62,552 nt of DNA from Candidatus Atribacteria bacterium (GTDB lineage Bacteria; Atribacterota; Phoenicimicrobiia; Phoenicimicrobiales; Phoenicimicrobiaceae): NCBI GenBank assembly GCA_003513845.1, contig DOTB01000037.1, forward strand, positions 8,955-71,506. The letters run 5' to 3'. The translations under genes and the position numbers were made by a program. The notes under the pieces were generated by a model. That model was not told the DNA's origin. It was given only the letters and a program-made list of their open reading frames with translations, and made no database searches. How positions within the stretch are numbered: position 1 is the stretch's first letter; the number at the start of each line of letters is the position of its first letter. This document shows positions 27,923-36,276 of the stretch, one piece after another.

Positions 27923-29035
27923 TTATTCTTTTTTAGTAAGATTAGACCAGGCATTGGCAATCAGAAGATCTATTAATCTTTGTTGGTCAGATAGATATTC
28001 AGGATTAAGACTTAAGGCAATTTCTCCTTCTCTTACTGCATTTTCATAATCTTGACTACGATAATAAGTTAATCCTAATTTATAATGTGCTTCCGAAAGA
28101 ATATAATTTGAATCCGCTAACTGAAGAGCCAGTTCATAGTTTTTGTGAGCTTTGGGTAAATCTCCGGCATTATAATGCATATCTCCCATTTCGATGAAGG
28201 CCTGGGCAAAATTATCAAAGGTGAAATCTTCTATATACAAGGGATAAGTTTTTTGGGATAAAGTTTTTTCCTTTATTGCCTGTTCATACTCTTCCCCTTT
28301 TAATTCAATCAATCCTAACTGATAATATGCTAAAGCTATGGATCGTTTATCTTCACTAAATTGGGTGGCTTTCTTATAGGCAGAAACAGCTTTCTCAATT
28401 TCTCCTATATTGCTATAGTAATTACCTAAATTTAAGTAACAGGCTGCATCGGTTTTAAAAGCCAGAAAATTTTCTAAGATATGAGGCGCGGATTTAAGTT
28501 TACCCAATTTGATATAGGTTTCTGTAGCTTCAATAAATTGCTCATTATCCTGGTAAAGTTGGGCTAATTCGGAAATAAGCTTATCATTTTGAGGAATGAG
28601 TTCAACCACTTTTTCGTATTCGGTTATGGCTAAGTCATATTCAAGTGCTTCCTGGTATATTCTACCTTTTATATAATAGGCAAAGGCATTGTTGGGGTCT
28701 TCAGTAATAATTTGGGATAATTTGGCAAGAGCCGATTCTTTTTCCCCCATTTTATACAAGGCATAACTTTGGTTTATTCTCGCTAAAATATTTGTCTCAT
28801 CTAAATCCAAAGCTTTTTGGTATTCTTTTTCGGCGGGTTCATATAATTTTAATGAACAATAAAAGTTTCCCAGATTAATATAAGTGAAGATATCAGGTTT
28901 CATGGTTTTTCTTTCTATAATTTCTTGTAATAATTTTTCTGTCTCGTCACTGGCAAAAATAGTAGTACTAATAAAGGCTAATAAAATTATTAAAAAAAAT
29001 ACCCAATTTAATATTCTTAAGTTTTTTTTATCCAT
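27923..29035 (-). CDS. Secreted or membrane-anchored TPR protein
   Basis: About 370 residues: an N-terminal hydrophobic segment (LNWVFFLIILLAFISTTIFA) followed by roughly nine tetratricopeptide repeats. Examples are YEPAEKEYQKALDLDETN, YDLAITEYEKVVELIPQN and IEKAVSAYKKATQFSEDK. Such scaffolds mediate protein contacts outside the cytoplasm. The frame is open to 29092, but AGAGG followed by ATGGTAAAT places ATG at 29035. No enzymatic domain is visible; partners are unknown. Confidence 0.8.
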   Translation of the reverse strand: MDKKNLRILNWVFFLIILLAFISTTIFASDETEKLLQEIIERKTMKPDIFTYINLGNFYCSLKLYEPAEKEYQKALDLDETNILARINQSYALYKMGEKESALAKLSQIITEDPNNAFAYYIKGRIYQEALEYDLAITEYEKVVELIPQNDKLISELAQLYQDNEQFIEATETYIKLGKLKSAPHILENFLAFKTDAACYLNLGNYYSNIGEIEKAVSAYKKATQFSEDKRSIALAYYQLGLIELKGEEYEQAIKEKTLSQKTYPLYIEDFTFDNFAQAFIEMGDMHYNAGDLPKAHKNYELALQLADSNYILSEAHYKLGLTYYRSQDYENAVREGEIALSLNPEYLSDQQRLIDLLIANAWSNLTKKE

Positions 29036-29087
29036 ATTTACCATCCTCTCTTTTTGGTATCTTGCAACTTTTCTAAAAATTTCTTTT

Positions 29088-29112
29088 GTCATTCCCGCGA
29101 AAGCGGGAATCT
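29088..29112. repeat. R2 palindromic repeat copy
   Basis: ATTCCCGCGAAAGCGGGAAT, immediately upstream of the TPR gene on the minus strand. Confidence 0.85.
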
Positions 29113-29220
29113 ATTTTTTATTTTTACTTTCGGATTTCCATTATCTGTTTTCGCAGGTACAGTCTCGTGGGAAAGACAGAGAAATTTTTGGCTACAACCA
29201 TATTATATATATTCAACATT

Positions 29221-29242
29221 ATTCTAAAAAATCCTCTTTTTT
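29221..29242 (-). promoter_or_regulatory. Copy of AAAAGAGGATTTTT motif
   Basis: The minus strand reads AAAAAAGAGGATTTTTTAG, followed by GTTGAATATATATAATATGG. It lies upstream of the TPR gene. Related copies precede four other genes (31795-31814 minus; 32006-32042, 33571-33603 and 60392-60421 plus). Possible promoter element. Confidence 0.4.
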
Positions 29243-29269
29243 AATTAAATATTTTTTAATTTATTTTTA

Positions 29270-31714
29270 CTATTTTATTTCTTTACCAAATTCTTTTAAT
29301 TTTTTAGCGAATTCAGCTAATTTTTTATCTACTAAATAATTTACTGTGTCCTTTTCAAAAGTCCCATCATCTTTTCTTTTTCCTGCTTTTACCCCAGTTA
29401 ATATCTCAATTCCCTGGTCAATAGTCTTTATAGGATAAAGATGGAATTTTCCTGCCTTTATGGCCTCTACCACATCTTTTCTCAGCATCAAATCCTGTAT
29501 GTTTAGTGCTGGTATCATTACACCTTGTGTCCCGGTAAGCCCTTTAGCTTTACATACATCATAGAATCCTTCAATCTTCTGATTTACTCCACCAATAGGT
29601 TGGATTTCTCCTTTTTGATTAATAGAACCGGTGACTGCGATGTCCTGTCTTAATGGTAAATCTGCCAGACTGGAGAGTAGGGCATAGACTTCTGTAGAAG
29701 AGGCACTATCTCCTTCTACACCACTGTAAGATTGTTCAAAACATATACTTGCATCAACAGTTAAAGGTTTATCTTGGGCATATTTTGACCTAAGATAACC
29801 ACTCAAAATAAGTACTCCTTTATTGTGGGTTTTACCACTTAAATCAGCTTCTCTTTCGATATTGATTATTCCAGCCCTCCCCAGAGAAGTCCTGGCGGTA
29901 ATTCGAGTAGGTTTACCAAAAGAGTATTCACCCATGTCATACACTGATAGTCCATTGACCTGACCAATCACTGCCCCTTGACAATCAATCATTATGGTCC
30001 CTTCTTTTATCATTTCTTGAATCTTCTCTTCTGTCAATCGGAGTCGGTCAATCTTTTCAGCAATAGCTTTATCTACGTGTGCTTCTTTAATTACGGGGCT
30101 ATTATCGATTTTAGCCCAATAATGAGCTTCTCTCAGGACATCTACTAAATCATTGAATTGAGTAGAAATTTTATTTTGTCTGCCTGCTAAACGAACAGCA
30201 TGCTCAATAACTGCTGCCAAACCATTTTTATCAAATGGTTTTAATTTTTCTCTTTGGCATATATTTTGAACAAAGCAGGCATATTGAAAGAGACTTTCCT
30301 CGTCTTTTTTAGTTACTGAGTCAAAATCTGCCCTAACTTTAAATATTTTCTTAAAATCTTCATCGTAGGTGTAAAGCAGATAGTAAATAAAAGGATCGCC
30401 AATCATAATAACTTTGGTATTACATTCTATTGGTTCGGGTTTAAGGGCAGAAGCAGTAAATACGTAAAAAGGGTCGTAGATTTGTATGTCTATTTTTTTA
30501 TACAATAAAGCCCTCTTTAAAGTTGGCCAAACAGCTGGTTCTCTCAGAGTATCTAAAGCATTTAAGATTAAAAATCCCCCATTAGCCCTTAGAAAGGACC
30601 CTGCTTTAATTTTGGTGAAATCAGTAGTCCAGTGACCGAATTTATCTAAAGACCTTTCTATAGTCCCAAATAAATTTTTATAAGTTGGGGTTGTTTCGAA
30701 GATTACTGGTGAAGTTTTAGTTTCTGAATTATCTACTAATACATTTACTAAATATTCCGTGAAATTATCTTTAGGAACAGCTAATGGTGATCCGGCGATA
30801 ATTGGTGTTTCTTTGGCTTCTTTTTTTGCTAAAAATTTTTCTATGTTATTCAAGATATTTTCTTTAACTTCAGCTAAATATAAATTTATTTGTTTGTTTT
30901 TAAATTTTTCTTTTAATTCTGAGATTAATTCTTCCACTGCTGGGGCAATCAATTTATTATTTAAAGAAGATAATTTTTGCAATAAATCTTTTTCAAGTTT
31001 ACTAATCTTTTTGGAAATTTCATTTAATTGAAAAGATAGTTCATCGTATTTCTTTTTAATTACTTCAAAGTCTTTCTCGGAAAATTGTTTTTCTTCTACC
31101 ATAGATTCTAATTTATCCATATTAACGGGTTTTCCTTCAATTACTGGCACGATTTCTGGTTTAGTATAAATTCCAATCTGGATTTGGACTAAAGCAAAAT
31201 TTTCTTCTTTAACTTTCTTTTCAAATTCTTTCACTAATTCTTTCTGTTTATTTTTAGATTCTTCTATAAGGGAATTTTTAGTATTTTTATATCTTTCGCT
31301 TTCAAAGATAAGAGGTATCTTTTTTCTTAAAGAGGAAATCAAATTTTTCATATCTTTGGCAAATATTTTCCCCTGACCAGCTGGAAGACTTATTGCTCGA
31401 GGCATATCCGGGTTTTTAAAATTATTAACATAACATTTATCATCAAATTCTACACCCTCTCTTTTTCTACCTTCTAACAACATTTTGACAGTAGTACTTC
31501 TTCCCGTTCCTGCTCTACCCGTAACAAAGATGTTATATCCTAAATGTTCCATTTCCAAACCCAGTTTTATGGACTTTAAGGCCCGTTCCTGACCTAATAT
31601 CTTTTTAGAGGGTTTTAAATCATCAGTAGTCTTAATATTTAATTTGCTAAGGTCGCATTTCCATCTTAATTTTTCTATAGGAACCTCTTCATATTTTACA
31701 TTTTTTATAGCCAT
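29270..31714 (-). CDS. LonB-like ATP-dependent protease
   Basis: About 814 residues. The N-terminal AAA+ part has Walker A GRAGTGRSTT near 65 and a long coiled-coil insert near 170-290 (FEKKVKEEN, LEKDLLQKL). A second ATPase part shows LRANGGFLILNALDTL and TKVIMIGDP. The C-terminal Lon protease domain carries the Ser in GDSASSTEVYALLS and the Lys in GGVNQKIEGFYDVCKAKG, so the catalytic dyad is intact. This is the AAA_32/Lon_C architecture, distinct from classic LonA. It degrades misfolded cytosolic proteins. The frame opens with a GTG inside the ribosome site (31726), so ATG 31714 is preferred. Confidence 0.9.
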   Translation of the reverse strand: MAIKNVKYEEVPIEKLRWKCDLSKLNIKTTDDLKPSKKILGQERALKSIKLGLEMEHLGYNIFVTGRAGTGRSTTVKMLLEGRKREGVEFDDKCYVNNFKNPDMPRAISLPAGQGKIFAKDMKNLISSLRKKIPLIFESERYKNTKNSLIEESKNKQKELVKEFEKKVKEENFALVQIQIGIYTKPEIVPVIEGKPVNMDKLESMVEEKQFSEKDFEVIKKKYDELSFQLNEISKKISKLEKDLLQKLSSLNNKLIAPAVEELISELKEKFKNKQINLYLAEVKENILNNIEKFLAKKEAKETPIIAGSPLAVPKDNFTEYLVNVLVDNSETKTSPVIFETTPTYKNLFGTIERSLDKFGHWTTDFTKIKAGSFLRANGGFLILNALDTLREPAVWPTLKRALLYKKIDIQIYDPFYVFTASALKPEPIECNTKVIMIGDPFIYYLLYTYDEDFKKIFKVRADFDSVTKKDEESLFQYACFVQNICQREKLKPFDKNGLAAVIEHAVRLAGRQNKISTQFNDLVDVLREAHYWAKIDNSPVIKEAHVDKAIAEKIDRLRLTEEKIQEMIKEGTIMIDCQGAVIGQVNGLSVYDMGEYSFGKPTRITARTSLGRAGIINIEREADLSGKTHNKGVLILSGYLRSKYAQDKPLTVDASICFEQSYSGVEGDSASSTEVYALLSSLADLPLRQDIAVTGSINQKGEIQPIGGVNQKIEGFYDVCKAKGLTGTQGVMIPALNIQDLMLRKDVVEAIKAGKFHLYPIKTIDQGIEILTGVKAGKRKDDGTFEKDTVNYLVDKKLAEFAKKLKEFGKEIK

Positions 31715-31726
31715 TAAACATTTCAC

Positions 31727-32150
31727 TCCTTAATTTTTGTTTTGCGAGATTAAAGCAAGTTTATTCCTTTTTATAATATAATACTACTTTTTTGAAACAA
31801 ATTCCTCTTTTTTAATAAAATATTATGATTGAAACCCAAAAAGTAGACAAAATTGTAACGTAGGGGTACGATACATCGTGCCCGCAGGAGAAATTGTGTC
31901 ATTCCCGCGGAAGCGGGAATCTATATTGCCATAGTCAAACAGGTGGGTCAGGCGTCCCGCATTTCTAATGCGTAATGTTGTAATTTTTAAATCAACAGGT
32001 ATAATTAAAAAAAGGATTTTTACTGAACTATTTTTATCGAATAAGATAATCATAAAAAACAATTTATTTACAATATTATTATTTCTTTTCTTTCTTAACT
32101 CGATACTCGATACGCAATACGCGATACGAATTAGAAAGGTGGCTTGACTT
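31727..32150. repeat. Intergenic with R1, R2 and word repeats
   Basis: Divergent gap between lonB and cdaR, no gene. It holds an R1 copy at 31861-31883 (GGGTACGATACATCGTGCCC), an R2 copy at 31898-31923, motif copies at 31795-31814 (minus) and 32006-32042 (plus), and words such as GATACTCGATACGCAATACG near 32100-32130. Confidence 0.75.
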
Positions 32151-33386
32151 ATGAAAATTACCCATCAACTTGCTCAGGATATAGTCGATAAAACTATGAA
32201 TATCTTGGGGAGAAATATTAATATTATGAATGAAAATGGGGTGATTATTGGTTCAGGGGATAAGAGTCGTTTAAATCAATTTCATGAAGGGGCTGCCCAG
32301 GTAATTAAGGAAGGAAAGAAGTTGGAAATTTATTCTAAAGATATAAACCATTTAGTAGGGGCAAAGCCCGGTATTAATCTCCCCATAGAACATAATAATA
32401 AAATTATTGGAGTAGTAGGTATTACTGGTGAACCAAATGAAGTGAGCCCTTTCGGAGAAGTGATTAAGATGACCGTAGAGATGATGTTACAACAGGAATT
32501 TTTATTAAAAGAATTACAGTTAGAGCAACAAGCTCGGGAAAATTTTATTCAGGATTTGATTTCTGGAAGAATTGGAAGTAATCAAGAGTTATTTATAACT
32601 CGGGGGCAAATCGTCGGGTATGATATTCTCATACCTCGGGTAGCCCTGGTGGTAGATATTTATCAGTTTGAAAAGACTGCAAAACAGAGTTTGCAGACAT
32701 TCAAAGGGATGAAAGAAGGAGAAATTTATTTGCAGAGATTAAAGAATGAGGTAGTAAAAACTATTCAGGAAATATTTATGGATACCCCTCAAGAGATTGT
32801 GGCTTATACCGGTGGGGATAGATTTGTAGTTTTAAAAACCATTGATTTGAAGGATTCGGAGGAGATTTTAAGAAAAAAAATATTTAGAATAGGAGAGCAA
32901 ATAAAAAATATCATTTCTCAAAAGTTGAGGTTTAAAGTAACTATTGGAGTTGGAGAATATCATCAAGGTATTAGAGGTCTGAGTAAATCATTTAAAGAGG
33001 CTATCCAGGCCTTAGATGTGGGCACTAAATTGGAAAGAGCAGGGAATATTTATCATATAAATGATCTGGGTATAGGTAGGATATTAACCGAGGTAAGAAA
33101 AGATACTCAGCAAGAGATTATAAAAAAGACTTTTCATTCTGCAAAAGATGTTAAGGGAAAGAAAATGAATGAAGCCTTATTGGAAACTTTAAACGCTTTT
33201 TTTGATAATAATTTAAGTATTTCCAAGACTGCCCAAGCTATCTATGCCCATCGTAATACTTTGTTATATAGGTTAAAGAGGATTAAAGAGATAACCGGTT
33301 TAGACCCTAAGAATTTTGATGATGCAGTACAACTCCGCATTGCTTTAAAGATGAAGATATATCAAGAAAGTGACAAAGATAAATAA
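32151..33386 (+). CDS. CdaR-family sugar-diacid/glycerate regulator
   Basis: 411 residues. The N-terminal putative sugar-diacid recognition domain runs about 1-135 (ITHQLAQDIVDKTMNILGRNINIM, in part; then KPGINLPIEHNNKIIGVVGITG). A GGDEF-like middle follows (AYTGGDRFVVL, VTIGVGEYHQGIRGLSKSF). The PucR/CdaR helix-turn-helix is at the C-terminus (NLSISKTAQAIYAHRNTLLY, then RLKRI). Characterised CdaR proteins activate glycerate, glucarate and galactarate genes. The nearest matching genes (glycerate kinase onward) are 9.4 kb downstream past an accessory island. The start follows AAAGGTGGCTTGACTT. Confidence 0.88.
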   Translation: MKITHQLAQDIVDKTMNILGRNINIMNENGVIIGSGDKSRLNQFHEGAAQVIKEGKKLEIYSKDINHLVGAKPGINLPIEHNNKIIGVVGITGEPNEVSPFGEVIKMTVEMMLQQEFLLKELQLEQQARENFIQDLISGRIGSNQELFITRGQIVGYDILIPRVALVVDIYQFEKTAKQSLQTFKGMKEGEIYLQRLKNEVVKTIQEIFMDTPQEIVAYTGGDRFVVLKTIDLKDSEEILRKKIFRIGEQIKNIISQKLRFKVTIGVGEYHQGIRGLSKSFKEAIQALDVGTKLERAGNIYHINDLGIGRILTEVRKDTQQEIIKKTFHSAKDVKGKKMNEALLETLNAFFDNNLSISKTAQAIYAHRNTLLYRLKRIKEITGLDPKNFDDAVQLRIALKMKIYQESDKDK

Positions 33387-33732
33387 AATCTTTTTCCCAT
33401 ATTTATAATCTAAGTCTCGATTTTAAATAGTAGGAGTCGGATTCATCCAACCTGTTCTGTCATTGAGAGCGAGCGAAGCGAGCGTGGCAATCTCATTACT
33501 CTCTATTTCTAAAATCGATTTCAAATAATCTAAAAGCTGGACTACCAGAAACTAAAAACAAAACTGTGAGAAAAAAGAGGATTTTTGAAAGTTTTGTCGA
33601 ATAAAAAATATAGTTACAGAGAAAATGGGCAGGCGTTGGATAGGTTCTGATTTATTCGAGTTTGTTATACAGGTTACAAGAAAAAGGCTTCTGGATATTT
33701 ACTATTCAAAGGATTTGGTGAAGGAGTGAAAG
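33387..33732. repeat. Intergenic with left copy of 81-bp direct repeat
   Basis: No gene. Copy A of an about 81-base direct repeat lies at 33414-33494. It starts TCTCGATTTT, includes an R1-like core GTCGGATTCATCCAAC and ends in the R3 element GAGCGAAGCGAGCG with GGCAATCTC. Copy B is at 34551-34631. An AAAAGAGGATTTTT motif lies at 33571-33603, about 130 bases before the next start codon. Confidence 0.85.
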
Positions 33733-34059
33733 ATGAAGACAGAAGACAAAATAAAGAGAATAATTGAATACTTCTTCAAGCAAAAAGGATATAGCTTGCA
33801 CAGTATATTCCTTTTTGGTTCAAGGGTGAGACAGAATTATGAAGAGGAAAGCGATTATGATCTATTTATTATCTTAAACGATAAAATATTGCAGAAAGAA
33901 AAAAAGCAACTTACCATGCAAGTTTTAAGAGCGCTCCATAAAGAAATGAAATTTACTCCTTTTGATGTAATTATTAAATCCAGAAAGGACTTTGAAGAGG
34001 AAAAGGATATTGTAAACACGATATCTAACGAGGTATCTATAGAGGGTATAAAATTATGA
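33733..34059 (+). CDS. MNT-type nucleotidyltransferase (antitoxin of MNT/HEPN pair)
   Basis: 108 residues with the minimal nucleotidyltransferase signature FLFGSRVRQNYEEESDYDLFII: Gly-Ser helix followed by the catalytic DxD. A downstream region (FTPFDVIIKSRKDFEEE) completes the fold. In characterised MNT/HEPN systems this enzyme adds AMP to a tyrosine of the HEPN RNase and silences it. The gene overlaps the HEPN gene by four bases (ATGA). The start follows GGTGAAGGAGTGAAAG. Confidence 0.88.
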   Translation: MKTEDKIKRIIEYFFKQKGYSLHSIFLFGSRVRQNYEEESDYDLFIILNDKILQKEKKQLTMQVLRALHKEMKFTPFDVIIKSRKDFEEEKDIVNTISNEVSIEGIKL

Positions 34060-34454
34060 ATGAGAAAAAGAAAATGAATTTTGTCCATAAATGGTTACAA
34101 AAGGCAGAAAGTGATATTAAAGTTTCCAGAACCTTATTGGAAGTTGAAGACTCTCAGACGGATGCAATATGTTTTCACTGCCAGCAAGCGATAGAGAAAT
34201 ATTTTAAAGCATATCTCACCTTTAAAAATATCAGAGTGAAGAAGATTCACGATTTAGAAGTTTTATTGGATATGTGTATTGAAAAAGATAAGGACTTTGA
34301 AAATTTAGATAGAGATAAAATATCTGATTTAAGTTATTTTGCTGTAGAAGTAAGGTATCCTGATGAATTTTATATACCCTCTATTGAAGAGGCAAGGGAC
34401 TGTTTGGAGATTGCCACAAAAATTAGAGAGTTCATCCTGCAAAAACTTGGATAA
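34056..34454 (+). CDS. HEPN-domain protein (toxin of MNT/HEPN pair)
   Basis: 132 residues of the PF05168-type HEPN family: KWLQKAESDIKVSRTLLE near 12, FHCQQAIEKYFKAYLTFKN near 40, KKIHDLEVLLD near 63 and VRYPDEFYIPS near 97. HEPN proteins of such pairs are RNases or tRNA-targeting toxins. The strict RX4-6H motif is not obvious here, so enzymatic activity is less certain than for the second pair at 38.8 kb. The cassette is bracketed by 81-bp direct repeats. Confidence 0.85.
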   Translation: MNEKKKMNFVHKWLQKAESDIKVSRTLLEVEDSQTDAICFHCQQAIEKYFKAYLTFKNIRVKKIHDLEVLLDMCIEKDKDFENLDRDKISDLSYFAVEVRYPDEFYIPSIEEARDCLEIATKIREFILQKLG

Positions 34455-34550
34455 AAGAAGAAGAGTTGAAATAATAAGGTTTTGGCAATTTCTATTTATA
34501 ATATAGGATAGACATCCTGTCTCCCTATCTAATAACTATATGAAACAATA

Positions 34551-34631
34551 TCTCGATTTTTAAATAGTAGGAGTCGGATTCATCCAACCTGTTCTGTCAT
34601 TGCGAGCGAACAAAGCGACGAGGCAATCTCA
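34551..34631. repeat. Right copy of 81-bp direct repeat (with R3 core)
   Basis: Nearly identical to 33414-33494, same orientation. Differences cluster in the GAGCGAACAAAGCGACGAGG segment. Together the two copies flank the MNT/HEPN gene pair. Confidence 0.88.
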
Positions 34632-34713
34632 AGAAATATCACATACTTTATTTAACAGCGCACTAATATAGCTGATTTGCTCGAAAACTAAATTTAGTAA
34701 GATGCGAGGTAAT

Positions 34714-36276
34714 ATGAACAATAAAAAAGTAAATTTAAAAACTGAAAAAGAACTTCGAGAAGCAATATTGAGGGAGAAAGAGAAGGGAACACCTGATATA
34801 GAAATAGGTCGTAAATATGGAGTTACATTTAGATATATTGAACGACTTATCACTCAATCGCAGGGATTAAATATTAGTTCTTTAAAGGTTTCTAAAAAAG
34901 TTAAAACTCTTTATCCTAAAGATTTTAAAGAAGAACAAACTACTGTTTGGAGTTTTAAACAAAGAGGAAATTGGGCAACTCATAGTGGAGAATATCGAGG
35001 AAACTGGTCACCCTATATCCCTCGAAATGTAATCCTTAAATATTCAAAACCTGGTGAATTGGTTTTAGATTATTTTTGTGGAGCAGGTACAACGGCTGTA
35101 GAATGTAAATTATTAAATAGAAAATGCTTAGCATTTGATATTAATGATAAAGCTATTGAATTGGCAAAAGAGAATATAAACTTTAATATTGATTCGCCGC
35201 AATTACCCTTTAAGAAAGTCCATGCTCAAACATACGAACCTAAATTATTAATTGGTGATGCAAGAGATTTATCATCTTTGGAAGATAACTCAATAGATTT
35301 AATCTGTGCTCATCCTCCCTATGCAAATATTATTCATTATACAGATTCGAAAGAAGGCGATTTGTCTTTTTTCGATATTAATGAATTTTTAAAAGAAATG
35401 GAAAAAGTTGCAAAAGAAAGTTTTAGAGTGCTAAAACCAGGGAGACAATGTGCTATCTTAATAGGAGATACCCGAAGAAAAAAACATATAATACCATTAG
35501 GCTTTAAACTTATAAATGTTTATTTAAACGCAGGTTTCAAATTAAGAGAACTTGTCATAAAAAGACAACACAACTGTAAGACGACAGGATTTTGGTATAA
35601 CAATAGTATTAAATATAATTTTCTCCTTTTAGCTCATGAATATTTACCCATTTTTGAAAAACCCAAACCATCTGCTTTAAGTGTAGAAGAAAGAAAAATA
35701 GACTACAATTTAATTACTCCTACCTTAGGCAGACCTTCATTAAAGAGAAAATTAAGCGAGCTTGAAACAACAACAGTGTGGGTTTTACCAGAGAAAGATT
35801 TTGAAAAGTACTTAAACAAAAACATAATAGATAGATATTCGGATGGAGATGGATATTCAACAATATTTTTAAATTCTCAGTCTAAGCACGAGACTAAAGG
35901 AATTCTAAAAAAAGAACAACAAAATATGAGATTACTCTTTGTTAAATCACCATATTTGAATAATAATCCGATACTAAACATAAAACACTATTTACAAGAA
36001 ATAAATGAAATTGTAAATCGAGAATTAAAAACTATAACTGATAATGGATATATTGTAATTCAAACACAAGATATTAGAGAAGGGGGATATGTACAACCAT
36101 TAGTAAAAAAAATAATTGACATGTTTACACAAAAAATATTATGGCTTAAAGAAATTGTGATTGTTACAAGAGAAGGAGTAAACGAAATAAATTTAGAGAA
36201 CCAAAGTTCAAGTAATTATCTAAAAATAGTTCATCAATATTTACTTGTCTATAAAGTAATAAAAGGGGAGAGGTAA
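34714..36276 (+). CDS. DNA methyltransferase (N6-adenine or N4-cytosine) of a type II R-M system
   Basis: About 520 residues. The N-terminus has a helix-turn-helix-like segment (DIEIGRKYGVTFRYIERLIT). Motif I is DYFCGAGTTAVECK near residue 120 and motif IV is CAHPPYANIIHYTD near 205, the order of an N6_N4 methylase. A VLKPGRQCAILIGDTRR segment follows. The C-terminal 200 residues repeat a Rossmann-like pattern (TDNGYIVIQTQDIREGGY) and may be a second, degenerate or target-recognition domain. ATG 34714 has the site GCGAGGTAAT and is preferred over 34702. It is cotranscribed with the endonuclease gene that starts one base after its stop codon. Confidence 0.85.
   Translation: MNNKKVNLKTEKELREAILREKEKGTPDIEIGRKYGVTFRYIERLITQSQGLNISSLKVSKKVKTLYPKDFKEEQTTVWSFKQRGNWATHSGEYRGNWSPYIPRNVILKYSKPGELVLDYFCGAGTTAVECKLLNRKCLAFDINDKAIELAKENINFNIDSPQLPFKKVHAQTYEPKLLIGDARDLSSLEDNSIDLICAHPPYANIIHYTDSKEGDLSFFDINEFLKEMEKVAKESFRVLKPGRQCAILIGDTRRKKHIIPLGFKLINVYLNAGFKLRELVIKRQHNCKTTGFWYNNSIKYNFLLLAHEYLPIFEKPKPSALSVEERKIDYNLITPTLGRPSLKRKLSELETTTVWVLPEKDFEKYLNKNIIDRYSDGDGYSTIFLNSQSKHETKGILKKEQQNMRLLFVKSPYLNNNPILNIKHYLQEINEIVNRELKTITDNGYIVIQTQDIREGGYVQPLVKKIIDMFTQKILWLKEIVIVTREGVNEINLENQSSSNYLKIVHQYLLVYKVIKGER

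Noticed and set aside
28884..29339. 151-codon plus-strand frame crossing an R2 repeat
   Set aside because: It overlaps the TPR gene and the R2 palindrome and has no recognisable domain or ribosome site.
31823..32062. 79-codon minus-strand frame across R1 and R2 repeats
   Set aside because: It is composed largely of repeat DNA, including translated palindromes; not a plausible gene.
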